In this document: positions 50,925-59,543 of the stretch, piece by piece
Numbering within the stretch: position 1 is the stretch's first letter
Layout: the number at the start of each line of letters is the position of its first letter
DNA from: GCA-2720975 sp964469565
GTDB taxonomy: Bacteria; Planctomycetota; UBA1135; GCA-002686595
Reading direction: 5' to 3'
DNA: 64,000 nucleotides
NCBI GenBank assembly: GCA_964469565.1
Contig: CAYXZD010000006.1
Location: forward strand, 1 to 64,000
Program-made: the position numbers and the translations under genes
The notes under the pieces: model-generated
Told to the model about the DNA's origin: nothing
The model's database searches: none
Seen by the model: the letters and a program-made list of their open reading frames with translations, nothing else

Positions 50925-52262
50925 TCATCCGAAGGGCGGATCAGACTGAGGCACCTTCACGGATGGCGAGACACGATCGGTCTCCCCGCCAGAATCCATG
51001 GAAGGGTTGCGCATGACGAGTTCCTGCGCGGCTTGAATCGCTAGGCTGCGCACCTCGCGCAGGGTCCAACCCGTCGCCTCTGCCGCTGCGACGAGGTCGT
51101 CATATTCGGGGAAGAGATCTGCTGCACCACAGCCTGGACCCTCCTCAAGGATCCCCCGCCGAATCGTCTGTTGCGGTCGCATGCGTCGAACCACCCGCAC
51201 CTCTGTCCCCCCGACCTGCACGCGTACTTGATCTCGTTCGCATTCGGTTCGTTCGAGGCGCGTCCAACGCACACCCAAAGAAGTGGTCCACTGGAATACG
51301 GCGGCTTCAATGGCCTCGCGCTGCTCATCCCGGGCCAGGGCACTCATCAGGGTGCCGGGCCGGTCCTTTTTCATGTGCACGGGCGAGGTCCATGCTTCTA
51401 GCGCTCCAGCTTCGCGCACCTTCCCGAGTGCGTGCCCGATTTCCTCCGCGCACAGATCGTCGAGGTTGACCTGCATGCACCAAGCCTCGCGCCGATGTGC
51501 ACCCAGGGTAGGGTTCTCGGATAACACGCGCCCGATCTCAACGCGCAACAGATTGGCACGCCCACCCTTGGGGTCCCTCGTTCCAGCCCCGACACCCCAT
51601 GCTTGGTTTTGGAAGCCACTGGGCAATTCGAAGTCCGCTGTCCAGGCGCGCAGCAGGGCTGCACCCGTGGGGGTTGTTCGCTCACCATCTTCCTGGTCCG
51701 ATTTCGGGCGCAGTACCGGTCGTCCGGTGAGTAGGGCACTGACTGCGGGGGGAGGCACGGGCAGTTCCCCATGGGCACAGTTCACGGTGCCCCCACCCAC
51801 AAAGGGTGCCGAGGAATACACTTGCTGCACACCGAGTCGTTCAAGAGCCAACGCAGCCCCCGCCACATCGATCAAAGTGTCTACGGCGCCCACCTCGTGG
51901 AAGTGAACTTGTTCTAGGGCGATCCCGTGCACCTGAGCTTCTGCTGCGGCCAACCGGGTGAGCACGTCTGTACAACGCTGAACGCTCAACTCCCCGAGGG
52001 GTGCGCGCTCAAGGAGCGTCAAGAGATTAGCTAGGTGCCGGGTCGGTGGAGTCTCTCCCCTAGTCTGTACATCCAAGTGCAAAGCCCGCAGGCCGCCGCG
52101 CTTCACCGACTCACACTCAAGGCACACCTGACCTGGAAGCAGTGCTTCTGCCAGTTCCTGCAGATGGGACAGGCGGAAGCGTTGGTCTTGAAGGTCGAGC
52201 AAGGCCGCGAGAAACATGTCTCCCGCCATCCCTCCAAACGGTTCCACAATCAAGGCAGTCAT
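50925..52262 (-). CDS. larC: Nickel-pincer cofactor biosynthesis protein LarC
   Basis: LarC (DUF111) is the CTP-dependent nickel insertase completing the nickel-pincer nucleotide of lactate racemase-type enzymes. About 445 aa from ATG 52262, which overlaps the comF stop by 4 nt; a longer frame extends into comF. Family blocks: EPFGGMAGDMFLAALLDL, VKRGGLRALHLDV, AAEAQVHGIALEQVHFHEVGA split, VDTLIDVAGAALALE, CAHGELPVPPPA, TTPTGAALL, NLDDLCAEEIGHAL, HMKKDRPGTLMSAL. It is one full-length gene, not a larC1/larC2 split. No larA, larB or larE is in the window. Confidence 0.94.
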   Translation of the reverse strand: MTALIVEPFGGMAGDMFLAALLDLQDQRFRLSHLQELAEALLPGQVCLECESVKRGGLRALHLDVQTRGETPPTRHLANLLTLLERAPLGELSVQRCTDVLTRLAAAEAQVHGIALEQVHFHEVGAVDTLIDVAGAALALERLGVQQVYSSAPFVGGGTVNCAHGELPVPPPAVSALLTGRPVLRPKSDQEDGERTTPTGAALLRAWTADFELPSGFQNQAWGVGAGTRDPKGGRANLLRVEIGRVLSENPTLGAHRREAWCMQVNLDDLCAEEIGHALGKVREAGALEAWTSPVHMKKDRPGTLMSALARDEQREAIEAAVFQWTTSLGVRWTRLERTECERDQVRVQVGGTEVRVVRRMRPQQTIRRGILEEGPGCGAADLFPEYDDLVAAAEATGWTLREVRSLAIQAAQELVMRNPSMDSGGETDRVSPSVKVPQSDPPFG

Positions 52263-53350
52263 GGTCCTGAGGGTAGCGCATGAAGGCCCCCAGGTGCGGC
52301 ACGAGCTAGACTCAATAGCCCTACCCATTCTGCGCCCGCCCCGCGCAGGCAACGGACACATGCTTGTGCAGTGTGACCAGAGGTCACCACATCATCCACC
52401 AGCCAGATCCTTCGCCCAGCCAGTGAACCCCGGCGGCCCCCAGTCCACTCGAAGGCCCCACGAACATTGGCTGCACGGGAGGGTTTGCGACCCCGCCCCG
52501 ATGCAAGCCCCGATGCAAGCCCCGATGCAAGCCCCGATGCAAGCCCCGGTGCAAGCCCCGGTGCAAGCCCCGGTGTAAGCCCCGGTGTAAGCCCCGGTGT
52601 AAGCCCGGGTGTAAGCCCGGGTGTAAGCCCCGGTGCAAGCCCCGCTGAGAGTGCCCCCATGAGCGACTCCCCCTGAGCGGTGCCCTGTGGCGCTGTCCAC
52701 CGGGACCGCGCGAGGGCCCGACGCACGGGCGTGCGCAGCAACTCCCCCACGCCTAACGCGAGCCCTAGGGCTTGGTCGTGCCCACGCTCAAGGCGGCGTA
52801 GGGGATGCAGGGGGACAGGCACGAACAGGTCCACGGCTTCTCGTCCGACCTCCCACACCAAGCAATCTGCTAGCGCCCGGGCGAGGGGCCCCAAGAGGTC
52901 TCGTCGACCCCCGTGCTTGAGGGCTAGGATCCAATCCCGTAGACCTCCCCGATAGTCTCCAAGACTCACCCACCGATTCCAAAGCGGAGGCTGCGCAAGG
53001 CAAGCTCCGCACCACCCTGGCGATTCCGGATTCTGCGATTCCGGGTTCAGCGGGTCCGGGTTCAGCGGGTCCGAATGTTCTGGACCCAGGTTTTCTGGAC
53101 CCAGGTCAGACAGGACGCCCGAGGGAGAACCGTGCTGACCCAACCTAGGGCTGGGAACATGGAGCAAGCAGCGGATTGGATCCGGCCGCTGAAGCTCAGC
53201 CCCACAGCCCCCGCAAAGTAGCAAAGTGGCCGGTTCTGGAAGGCCATGGGCAGGGCACGCTTGGCCCTGGGCCTGTCGGATTCCGCAGAGCTGGCAGCCC
53301 GGGGGATAGAGGGCATCCAACCACTGATACAATACTCGCCTCGGCCCCAT
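52259..53350 (-). CDS. comF: ComF-type phosphoribosyltransferase-like protein with repeat insertions
   Basis: A 363-aa ComF family protein (usual ~220-240 aa). ComF acts in DNA uptake; homologues such as GntX are also widespread. The N-terminal zinc-finger Cys are C19-x2-C22, C32, C46-x2-C49 and C114-x2-C117. The PRPP-binding loop is IWLVDDVVTSGHT (315-327), with DLFVPVPLHPLRRLERGHDQ before it. Two in-frame repeat insertions explain the extra length: a 5-aa repeat at 83-112 and a Gly/Leu-rich 4-aa repeat at ~236-284. The second sits just before the conserved NVRGAF segment. Last base group overlaps larC. Confidence 0.85.
   Translation of the reverse strand: MGPRRVLYQWLDALYPPGCQLCGIRQAQGQACPAHGLPEPATLLLCGGCGAELQRPDPIRCLLHVPSPRLGQHGSPSGVLSDLGPENLGPEHSDPLNPDPLNPESQNPESPGWCGACLAQPPLWNRWVSLGDYRGGLRDWILALKHGGRRDLLGPLARALADCLVWEVGREAVDLFVPVPLHPLRRLERGHDQALGLALGVGELLRTPVRRALARSRWTAPQGTAQGESLMGALSAGLAPGLTPGLTPGLTPGLTPGLTPGLAPGLAPGLASGLASGLASGLASGRGRKPSRAANVRGAFEWTGGRRGSLAGRRIWLVDDVVTSGHTAQACVRCLRGAGAEWVGLLSLARAAPGGLHALPSGP
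52501..52644. repeat. 12 x 12-bp minisatellite inside comF
   Basis: Twelve contiguous 12-bp units of the type rTGyAAGCCCsG in plus orientation (five ATG/GTGCAAGCCCCG, then GTGCAAG, GTGTAAG variants and two with CCCGG, ending GTGCAAG). On the coding strand it encodes APGL/TPGL/ASGL units. The period is a multiple of 3, so other frames stay open as well. Confidence 0.95.
53015..53104. repeat. 15-bp-period repeat inside comF
   Basis: Encodes six 5-residue units (LGPEN, LGPEH, SDPLN, PDPLN, PESQN, PESPG), residues 83-112. In DNA, CCGGGTTCAGCGGGT is duplicated at 53041-53070 and TGGACCCAGG recurs at a 15-bp spacing (53081 and 53096). Confidence 0.75.
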
Positions 53351-53393
53351 GGTAGGGACTGACGCTCACCGATCCTCCTGGTGACACCCCTCG

Positions 53394-54035
53394 CTACAGT
53401 TCCGTCTCTTCCCCAAAGGAATCAGTCGCGGTCTCAAAGGCCGGCGCAGATCCGACAGAATTCTGGCCGGGTCGACGCAGACCCGCTTCGATGTACAACC
53501 GACCTGCGAAGGCTTCAACGGTATCGTCCCGAGCGGGCTCGATGCCAAACAACTCGCCAAGTTCACGAGCTGTTCCTGGCTCGTTTTCGAGGTCACGTGG
53601 AGCTTGATTGAAATACTCGCGCACATAGCCGCGGAAGGCGATCAGGGACCACCACCACCCGCCGAACAGGAATGTCACGGCCACCACCACGACAATTCCC
53701 ACCCAGACCATGGAAAGGGGCTCTTCACCTGGGGCCGCCGCCTGAAAATGGCCGACGAGCTGCAGGCCAAAGCCCGACATCAAGAACCCAAACCCTAAGG
53801 TCGTCTGCACCCGGTTGTAGACGTATTCGCGTACGGACTGGAGGCGGCCGGTCTGACGCCCGAAGTAACGCGCCACTAGGCGGCGGGGGTGTTCAAACAA
53901 TGTGGCATTGGCAATCAAGAAAGCGCCAACGATCGCGAGGACCAGGCCGAGCACAGACCAATCCGGGTTGCCCAGGAACGTGTCCCCGAGGGGAGTCACG
54001 CCTGGCCCAATATACCTCTCAATACAGATAGCCAT
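53394..54035 (-). CDS. Hypothetical membrane protein
   Basis: About 213 aa from ATG 54035 (longer frame to 54053). I see three hydrophobic segments: WSVLGLVLAIVGAFLIANA, a middle TTLGFGFLMSGFGLQLVG, and MVWVGIVVVVAVTFLFGGWW. Then comes a soluble C-terminal ~70 residues (RDLENEPGTARELGELFG) that ends acidic (SFGEETEL). I do not recognise the family. It lies 43 bp after the divergent end of nothing in particular: it converges with no close gene and is upstream of comF by 43 bp in the same direction, so co-transcription with comF-larC is possible. Confidence 0.65.
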   Translation of the reverse strand: MAICIERYIGPGVTPLGDTFLGNPDWSVLGLVLAIVGAFLIANATLFEHPRRLVARYFGRQTGRLQSVREYVYNRVQTTLGFGFLMSGFGLQLVGHFQAAAPGEEPLSMVWVGIVVVVAVTFLFGGWWWSLIAFRGYVREYFNQAPRDLENEPGTARELGELFGIEPARDDTVEAFAGRLYIEAGLRRPGQNSVGSAPAFETATDSFGEETEL

Positions 54036-54204
54036 GGGTAAAACGGTAGACACTCAGGGGAGGGTGCGCAAGCCGAGGGGGGCACTCAGGGGAGAGAAGC
54101 TCCTCGAATCGCCCTCAGAGGGCCGAGGACGAGTCCAAAAGTCTCGTGGGTAGGAATGGGATCGGCATAGACCCGCTGTTCTCCCTCGGGCACACTCCAG
54201 TCCC

Positions 54205-54552
54205 ATGCCCCGCGTGCCCGTCGAAGACCTGGTGGATTTGGAGGCCCTCGCCTCCGGAGATCGCCCAGCCAGTCCCAAGACCATCCGCCAAGCCCTCCCC
54301 CCCGGTTGGGTGTTGGACGAGGACGGTTGTACGGCCCGCAAAGATCTACGGGTCATGGCGCGTACCGGGCCCGTCCTCGTACTCGGCTTGGTCCTCTTCG
54401 GAGGAGCCATTATTTTCCTCTTCATGGAGACCTTCCCCAAGGGTTGGAAAGGAGTCACACGAGCCGGAATCTTGATCGCCATCATGCTCGCAGTCGGCGG
54501 CATCGTCGGCCCTCTTGTCACCCGCGCCCTCAATCGGGGTGTCCGTCACTAA
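54205..54552 (+). CDS. Hypothetical small membrane protein
   Basis: 115 aa with two hydrophobic segments near the C-terminus (VLVLGLVLFGGAIIFLF and AGILIAIMLAVGGIVGPLVT) after an N-terminal soluble part (VEDLVDLEALASGDRPAS, PPGWVLDEDGCTARKDLRV). Family not recognised. The aldo/keto reductase gene starts 6 bp after its stop, so the two are probably co-transcribed. Divergent from the preceding membrane protein; about 170 bp between. Confidence 0.6.
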   Translation: MPRVPVEDLVDLEALASGDRPASPKTIRQALPPGWVLDEDGCTARKDLRVMARTGPVLVLGLVLFGGAIIFLFMETFPKGWKGVTRAGILIAIMLAVGGIVGPLVTRALNRGVRH

Positions 54553-54558
54553 TCCACT

Positions 54559-55548
54559 ATGCAGTATCGACGACTCGGCCGCAGCGGCCTTCAAGTTAGC
54601 GCCCTCTCCTTCGGCTCTTGGGTCACATTTGGCGGGCAGGTCGATGACGATCTGGCCGAACAGATGATGGTCATGGCCTATGAAGCAGGGGTCAACTTTT
54701 TTGACAATGCCGAGGTCTACGCCGCCGGAGAGTCAGAGCGAATGATGGGCCGCGTGCTCAAAAAACTCGGCTGGCCACGGGATACTTACTGTGTTTCCTC
54801 CAAGGTGTATTGGGGCGGCACGGCCCCCACCCAACGGGGACTCTCGCGCAAGCATGTGCACGATGCGTGCCATGCCGCCCTCACCCGACTGCGAGTGGAC
54901 TATTTGGATTTGTACTTCTGCCACCGGCCTGACCTGCACACACCCATGGAAGAAACTGTGCGCGCCATGCACGACCTCGTTCGCATGGGCAAGGTGCTGT
55001 ACTGGGGCACATCGGAGTGGAGCGCGGAGCAGATTCGCGAAGCCCACGGCTGCGCGCGCGCCCTGCACCTCACGCCGCCCACCATGGAGCAGCCCCAATA
55101 CAACATGTTTGTGCGGGACAAGGTCGAAGGCGACTATGCTCGCCTGTACGGCGACCCCGGCTTGGGCACAACCATCTGGTCTCCCCTCGCTTCCGGACTC
55201 TTGACCGGCAAGTACGCAGGGGGGATTCCCGCAGACTCACGCCTCGCACTCGAGCAATACGGCTTCTTGCGCGACGCCTACGAATCTGAGGAGGGCCAGG
55301 CGCGTGTGCCCAAGATCGAAGCGCTCTCCGAAACTGCAACCGACCTCGGTTGTTCGCTGGCCCAACTCGCCATTGCTTGGTGTCTCGTCAATGCGAATGT
55401 CAGTACCGTTATCTTAGGTGCATCCCGAACGGGCCAATTGGAAGAGAACTTACAGGCCCTTGATGTGGTCGACAGGCTCGACGCAGAGACCCTTGTACGC
55501 ATCGAGGCAATCCTGGACAACAAGCCCGCTGGCCCTCCCGAGTATTAG
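54559..55548 (+). CDS. Aldo/keto reductase (potassium channel beta subunit-like)
   Basis: A 329-aa NADPH-dependent aldo/keto reductase, nearest in pattern to the Kv-beta/YghZ (AKR6) group. Catalytic tetrad: Asp and Tyr in FFDNAEVYAAGESE, Lys in VSSKVYWG, His in YFCHRPD. Cofactor end: SPLASGLLTGKYAGG and a C-terminal VILGASRTGQLEENL, typical of the group. It starts 6 bp after the small membrane protein gene. The substrate is unknown; detoxification of carbonyls is the usual role in the family. Confidence 0.9.
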   Translation: MQYRRLGRSGLQVSALSFGSWVTFGGQVDDDLAEQMMVMAYEAGVNFFDNAEVYAAGESERMMGRVLKKLGWPRDTYCVSSKVYWGGTAPTQRGLSRKHVHDACHAALTRLRVDYLDLYFCHRPDLHTPMEETVRAMHDLVRMGKVLYWGTSEWSAEQIREAHGCARALHLTPPTMEQPQYNMFVRDKVEGDYARLYGDPGLGTTIWSPLASGLLTGKYAGGIPADSRLALEQYGFLRDAYESEEGQARVPKIEALSETATDLGCSLAQLAIAWCLVNANVSTVILGASRTGQLEENLQALDVVDRLDAETLVRIEAILDNKPAGPPEY

Positions 55549-55635
55549 GACGCTCCCAAAGCGGAACCACCGAATCCGGGATCGCTCGGAAATACTCACG
55601 CGCGATTCTTACGTCTTGGCAGTACCCTGCAGTGC

Positions 55636-55893
55636 ATGTGTGACTCCAACGAATCCCTGCGGAAACGAATGAGCCAACTGGAAGGGCAGGTTCAGGCACA
55701 GGAACTTGAATTGGACCGCGCCCACGCATGGCTCGACCGATGGGGCCTGCCGCGCGAGGTTCCCGGCGAAGATGGACGCCCACTGGAGCTTTCCATTACC
55801 GGCCGGCTAGAACGCCTAGAATTCTCCGAAGAGGATTACGGCGATGAAGATTCAGAAGATCCCGAACAGGATGCGTTCAAGCACCTGCACTAG
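55636..55893 (+). CDS. Hypothetical small coiled-coil protein (SlyX-like)
   Basis: 85 aa. The N-terminal half looks like a short coiled coil (SNESLRKRMSQLEGQVQAQE), similar in style to SlyX-type proteins, followed by a Pro/Gly turn and an acidic C-terminus (EFSEEDYGDEDSEDPEQD). Its stop and that of the convergent gene share the palindrome CTAG at 55890-55893. It lies 87 bp after the aldo/keto reductase. Function not known; reality is supported by length and composition rather than by homology. Confidence 0.5.
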   Translation: MCDSNESLRKRMSQLEGQVQAQELELDRAHAWLDRWGLPREVPGEDGRPLELSITGRLERLEFSEEDYGDEDSEDPEQDAFKHLH

Positions 55894-57380
55894 CGCGGCT
55901 CCGCCCCCCCTGGACGGGCGTGATACAACAATCGCGGTCCATTGCTCGCCCCCGAAACGGGCAGCGGCGTGGCCTTGAATCCGACGAAGTCCCTGTCCGG
56001 TTGGGGTCCATAGTGACCTTTGAACAAGCTCGTGAAGGGCTGCGCTTCACTCAGCAGGACCGCGCCGAATCGCTCCTGTTCAAAGGCTCGCTCAAGTTCA
56101 GCAAACAGACCATCACAAATGGGGCCTGCCCCTGCCGCCGAAAGATCAAAGAACCCCATGGCGTGCGCGCTCCATCCGTGACCAGCTTGTGCGGCTAGGT
56201 AGGGTGAGTAGGGCGCAAACACTGGGCCCTGAACCTGGGAGAGGCTCTGCACCACCCGCTCACTGTGGGTCCGGTCCGCTTCGGAGGGCAGGTGCACCCG
56301 CGGATCCTCGAAGAGAACGACCCATTGCAGGGCCACAGCTACAAGTACGGCCGCAAAACCCACGGGGAGCTTGTCGACATGGCTCCTTGAACGCCGATGG
56401 GAGATTCCCACGTGGCGCCCCACCAAGAGGGAACACGCCAGTGCGGCTGGCAAAAGTGTGTTGTCATACCCACCGAGGTGCATGCGCCCCAGCCACGAGG
56501 CCAGTAGCAATCCTATCGACCAACCCGCTAGGGGTAGCGTCGTCTTCGTCGTCTCCGCCGCTTGGCCCCCGGCCGAGCCTGTGGCGATCCCCAAGGCGAT
56601 CAATGCCGGCCCCCAACTCAGCATATCCCGAGACCAGAACTCCCACAGCCCAGGCCCATGCCATGGGTGCCGCCCCAACTGTTCAAATAGGAAATAGCTC
56701 GACCAACCCTGCGATGTGTGGTGCAACCCCAGGAAGCCCCCGCCGGCAAGCACCACAAGACCGAGCCCATACCCGAGCCCCAACTTGCGCCTGACCAGCC
56801 ACAGACCCAAGGCCAAGCCACAACAGGGCAGCAGCATCGTCTGCTTCGTCAACACGGCTAGGGCCCCCAAGACCCCCGCCGCCCCTGCCGTCTGCATGCC
56901 GCTCGAACGTTGGGCGAGCACATAGCTCGCCAAGCCCAAGAAGAGCGCCAACGAATCCACGCGCCCCACATCCAACCAGGCACCGCCCCACCCGTAGGCA
57001 CCGGCAAACAAACCCGCCGCGACGAGACCACCTAGCACCGACCCGGTGGTTGACCGCACATGGAGGCCGACTATTCCCAGCACCCCGAGACTGGCAATGA
57101 CCGACACGAGGCGCAATGTGCTGAGCTCCGGTCCCGTCCAACGGGCTAGACAGGCCGCTACCCAATGGAACAGAGGCGGGTATGGGAAGCTGATGAACTC
57201 CAACGTGGGCGCCGCGTAAAGTGGCTTGCCCTCCCGCAGCCGCAAGAGATGCGCGAGCATGCTCCCTTCTTGCCACTCCAACTCATAGGCATAGGTCAAG
57301 CGTGTAGGTAGGAGCGCTAGGTATGCCAGCATGGCGCACACGGAAAGCACGGCCACAAGTAAGGGGAGACGGCGCAGCAT
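55890..57380 (-). CDS. Polytopic membrane protein, GT-C glycosyltransferase-like
   Basis: About 496 aa from ATG 57380 (a longer frame to 57746 antisense to the next gene is rejected). It has about ten hydrophobic segments, starting LPLLVAVLSVCAMLAYLALL. The first loop YELEWQEGSMLAHLLRLREG with PLYAAPTLEFISFPYPPLFHW resembles the acidic first loop of GT-C/GT39-type mannosyltransferases. The conserved-looking WLDVGRVDSLALFLGL follows. A C-terminal soluble region has no clear motif. It probably uses a polyprenyl-linked sugar; the acceptor is unknown. Divergent from the sulfatase-like gene, with only ~60 bp between starts. Confidence 0.75.
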   Translation of the reverse strand: MLRRLPLLVAVLSVCAMLAYLALLPTRLTYAYELEWQEGSMLAHLLRLREGKPLYAAPTLEFISFPYPPLFHWVAACLARWTGPELSTLRLVSVIASLGVLGIVGLHVRSTTGSVLGGLVAAGLFAGAYGWGGAWLDVGRVDSLALFLGLASYVLAQRSSGMQTAGAAGVLGALAVLTKQTMLLPCCGLALGLWLVRRKLGLGYGLGLVVLAGGGFLGLHHTSQGWSSYFLFEQLGRHPWHGPGLWEFWSRDMLSWGPALIALGIATGSAGGQAAETTKTTLPLAGWSIGLLLASWLGRMHLGGYDNTLLPAALACSLLVGRHVGISHRRSRSHVDKLPVGFAAVLVAVALQWVVLFEDPRVHLPSEADRTHSERVVQSLSQVQGPVFAPYSPYLAAQAGHGWSAHAMGFFDLSAAGAGPICDGLFAELERAFEQERFGAVLLSEAQPFTSLFKGHYGPQPDRDFVGFKATPLPVSGASNGPRLLYHARPGGAEPR

Positions 57381-57443
57381 CCCACGCAGGGTAGCGGGGA
57401 ATTGATGGCAACGCCCGTGTGCGACCGGGGTTATGCTGCTCCC

Positions 57444-59537
57444 ATGGCACAGGCACCCCCCCTGCCCCGTTCGGGCACCACCCAAGAGCCGACGGCTGGC
57501 AGTTCTCCCGCGCTCGGCCCGCTGGCTCACCCAACCCGCTTCCTCCTCGGCGCCGTCGTGCTGATGGGGTGCAGCGGTGGAGAGGGGCCCGACTTCGGTC
57601 CGAAGGAACTGCCCCTCGCCGGATCTGAACTGGTCTATACCCGGCTCGCCGCCGACCTGCTTGAGGGGCAGCCCCGTTGGAAAACCCTCCACGCCCGCCC
57701 CGGCGATCCCCCTCGGGTGGAGGTGGCCTGCCCTTCCCGAGATCAAGTCAGCAACTCAGGCGACCAGCTCAGCCTAATCCTCCCGCCCCCCTGCGCGGTT
57801 GAGTTCAACATCACCTCCGAGGACGGGCCCGTTTCCCTGCAGGCCGCCGCCGGAGTGGACCTGGCCCTCGCGCGGAGGATGAGCGGTGGTGCTCCGGCCC
57901 TAGCCGTCACCTTCCAAGTGCACGTCAATGACAAACCCGTGGCCCAGCGAATCGTCGAGGTGCGTTCCTCCTCGGCCAATGATGAGGTCATGAACAAGAG
58001 CAGCCACAATTCTTGGCAGCCCTTCGACCAGGGTGAAATCCGGCTCAAACCCGGCGACACCGTGCGCCTCTCAACGCAGCTGCCCCCCGGTGTACCCAAG
58101 ACCCTGCCCCCTGTGCCGGCCGCCTTTGGCAGCCTGCGCCTTGAACGTGAGCATCGCCGCTCCCGAACTCAAGCAAGCGCGGATCGACCCAACCTAGTCC
58201 TTCTCGTGATGGACACCGAGCGCGCCGACCGCACAGAACCCTACGGCTACCACCGACCGACCACACCCCATCTCAAATCACTGGCCGATCGTGGCCTCAC
58301 CTACGAGCACGCCTACTCCACGTCAAGTTGGACTTGGCCCGCCACCGCATCCATGCTCACTGGGCGCCCCCCGACAGCCCATGGAGTGCGCGTCCATCAG
58401 AGTGGGTTTCTCGCCCATGAGTTGCAGACCTTGCCGGAAGCCCTGCAGGAAGTGGGCTTCAGCACAGCCGCGTTCGTAGCCAACCCACTCGTTTCGGCGG
58501 ATCACAACTACTCTCAGGGGTTCGAACATTTCTTCGGAACGCCGCGCATGGTCAAGGGGGACGGACTCCTTCCCGAGGTGCGCGCGTGGCTGACGGAACA
58601 TTGCCGAGAGCGCTTCTTCCTCTACATCCATCTGGCCGACCCGCACACTCCCCACACACCCAGCCCCGAAGAAATGAAACAATTCACGGGGCTTGACGAG
58701 GCGCCAGTCCCACCCACTGCCATGGTCACCCAGACCTTCCGGCTCAAGCGTGGCCTGCCGCCGGGTGCAGATGGTCTCCCACAGTACAAGCGTCTGCTGC
58801 GGCCAGAGGAGATCCCGTGGTATTCCGATGTCTACGACGCGAGTGTCCACCAAGGGGACCGAGCCGTTGGGCAGGTGCTCGCTCTCCTGGATGAACTCCA
58901 ACTGGCTGGAACAACCGTACTGGCCTACACCTCCGACCACGGGGAAGAAGTCCTCGATCACAAGGGGCTCGGACATGGGCACGAATTGTGGGAGGAACTG
59001 GTGCGGGTCCCCCTCATCCTTGCGGGGCCGGGACTGCCCACTGGAGCGCGGATCCAAACGCCCGTTTCCACACGTCACCTCGCTGCCACCCTCGCCCGAT
59101 TCGGAGGAACCCAGATGCCGGGTACCAGCCCCGGGCCAGGGGACAGCGACATCTTCCTCGGGTCGGCTGAAGAACCCGATGCGAGGCCTGTGTTTTTCGA
59201 AACCCATGAGGGCTGGTGGCGGGGAACCACCGCCTCCATCTACGGTGTACGCAGCGGCGATTGGGTACTTCACTGGGGGCTCGACGGTGGCCAAGCCAGC
59301 GTTTCTGGTGCACCCGAAGGGGGCGAAGTGCGCCTGTACAACCTTAGGGATGACCCCCAGCAGAAGGGCAACCTCGCCGAACTAGAACCCCAGCAGGTCA
59401 AGCGGCTCAAGCACCTAATCTCCACCGAGCTCAACCGCCTGCATGAGTACGCACCGCGACAAAAGGCGCGTGCTGGCTGGGGCACCCAAGCACTCCTCGA
59501 AGCCATTGGATACGCCTCCGGGGATGATGATGACTGA
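57444..59537 (+). CDS. Alkaline-phosphatase-superfamily (sulfatase-like) lipoprotein
   Basis: About 697 aa from ATG 57444 (upstream TTG 57402 and ATG 57405 possible). Signal peptide with lipobox (VVLMGC, Cys about 43). The next ~200 residues are a beta-rich domain I cannot name. The sulfatase-type domain runs from ~residue 250: LVMDTERAD (metal Asp), then SSWTWPATASMLTG at ~292-305, GVRVHQSG, IHLADPHTPH and TSDHGEE. The position of the usual Cys/Ser (formylglycine) holds Thr, as in LTA synthase or phosphoethanolamine transferases, so classical sulfatase activity is doubtful. It ends 6 bp from the convergent BHMT gene. Confidence 0.85.
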   Translation: MAQAPPLPRSGTTQEPTAGSSPALGPLAHPTRFLLGAVVLMGCSGGEGPDFGPKELPLAGSELVYTRLAADLLEGQPRWKTLHARPGDPPRVEVACPSRDQVSNSGDQLSLILPPPCAVEFNITSEDGPVSLQAAAGVDLALARRMSGGAPALAVTFQVHVNDKPVAQRIVEVRSSSANDEVMNKSSHNSWQPFDQGEIRLKPGDTVRLSTQLPPGVPKTLPPVPAAFGSLRLEREHRRSRTQASADRPNLVLLVMDTERADRTEPYGYHRPTTPHLKSLADRGLTYEHAYSTSSWTWPATASMLTGRPPTAHGVRVHQSGFLAHELQTLPEALQEVGFSTAAFVANPLVSADHNYSQGFEHFFGTPRMVKGDGLLPEVRAWLTEHCRERFFLYIHLADPHTPHTPSPEEMKQFTGLDEAPVPPTAMVTQTFRLKRGLPPGADGLPQYKRLLRPEEIPWYSDVYDASVHQGDRAVGQVLALLDELQLAGTTVLAYTSDHGEEVLDHKGLGHGHELWEELVRVPLILAGPGLPTGARIQTPVSTRHLAATLARFGGTQMPGTSPGPGDSDIFLGSAEEPDARPVFFETHEGWWRGTTASIYGVRSGDWVLHWGLDGGQASVSGAPEGGEVRLYNLRDDPQQKGNLAELEPQQVKRLKHLISTELNRLHEYAPRQKARAGWGTQALLEAIGYASGDDDD

Positions 59538-59543
59538 GTTTCC

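Noticed and set aside
52384..52700. Open frames of 84 and 102 aa across the comF repeat on the minus strand
   Set aside because: The repeat period is a multiple of three, so other frames remain open without being genes.
58519..58530. GGGGTTCGAACATTT, tRNA T-loop-like
   Set aside because: Within the sulfatase-like coding region and without a cloverleaf.
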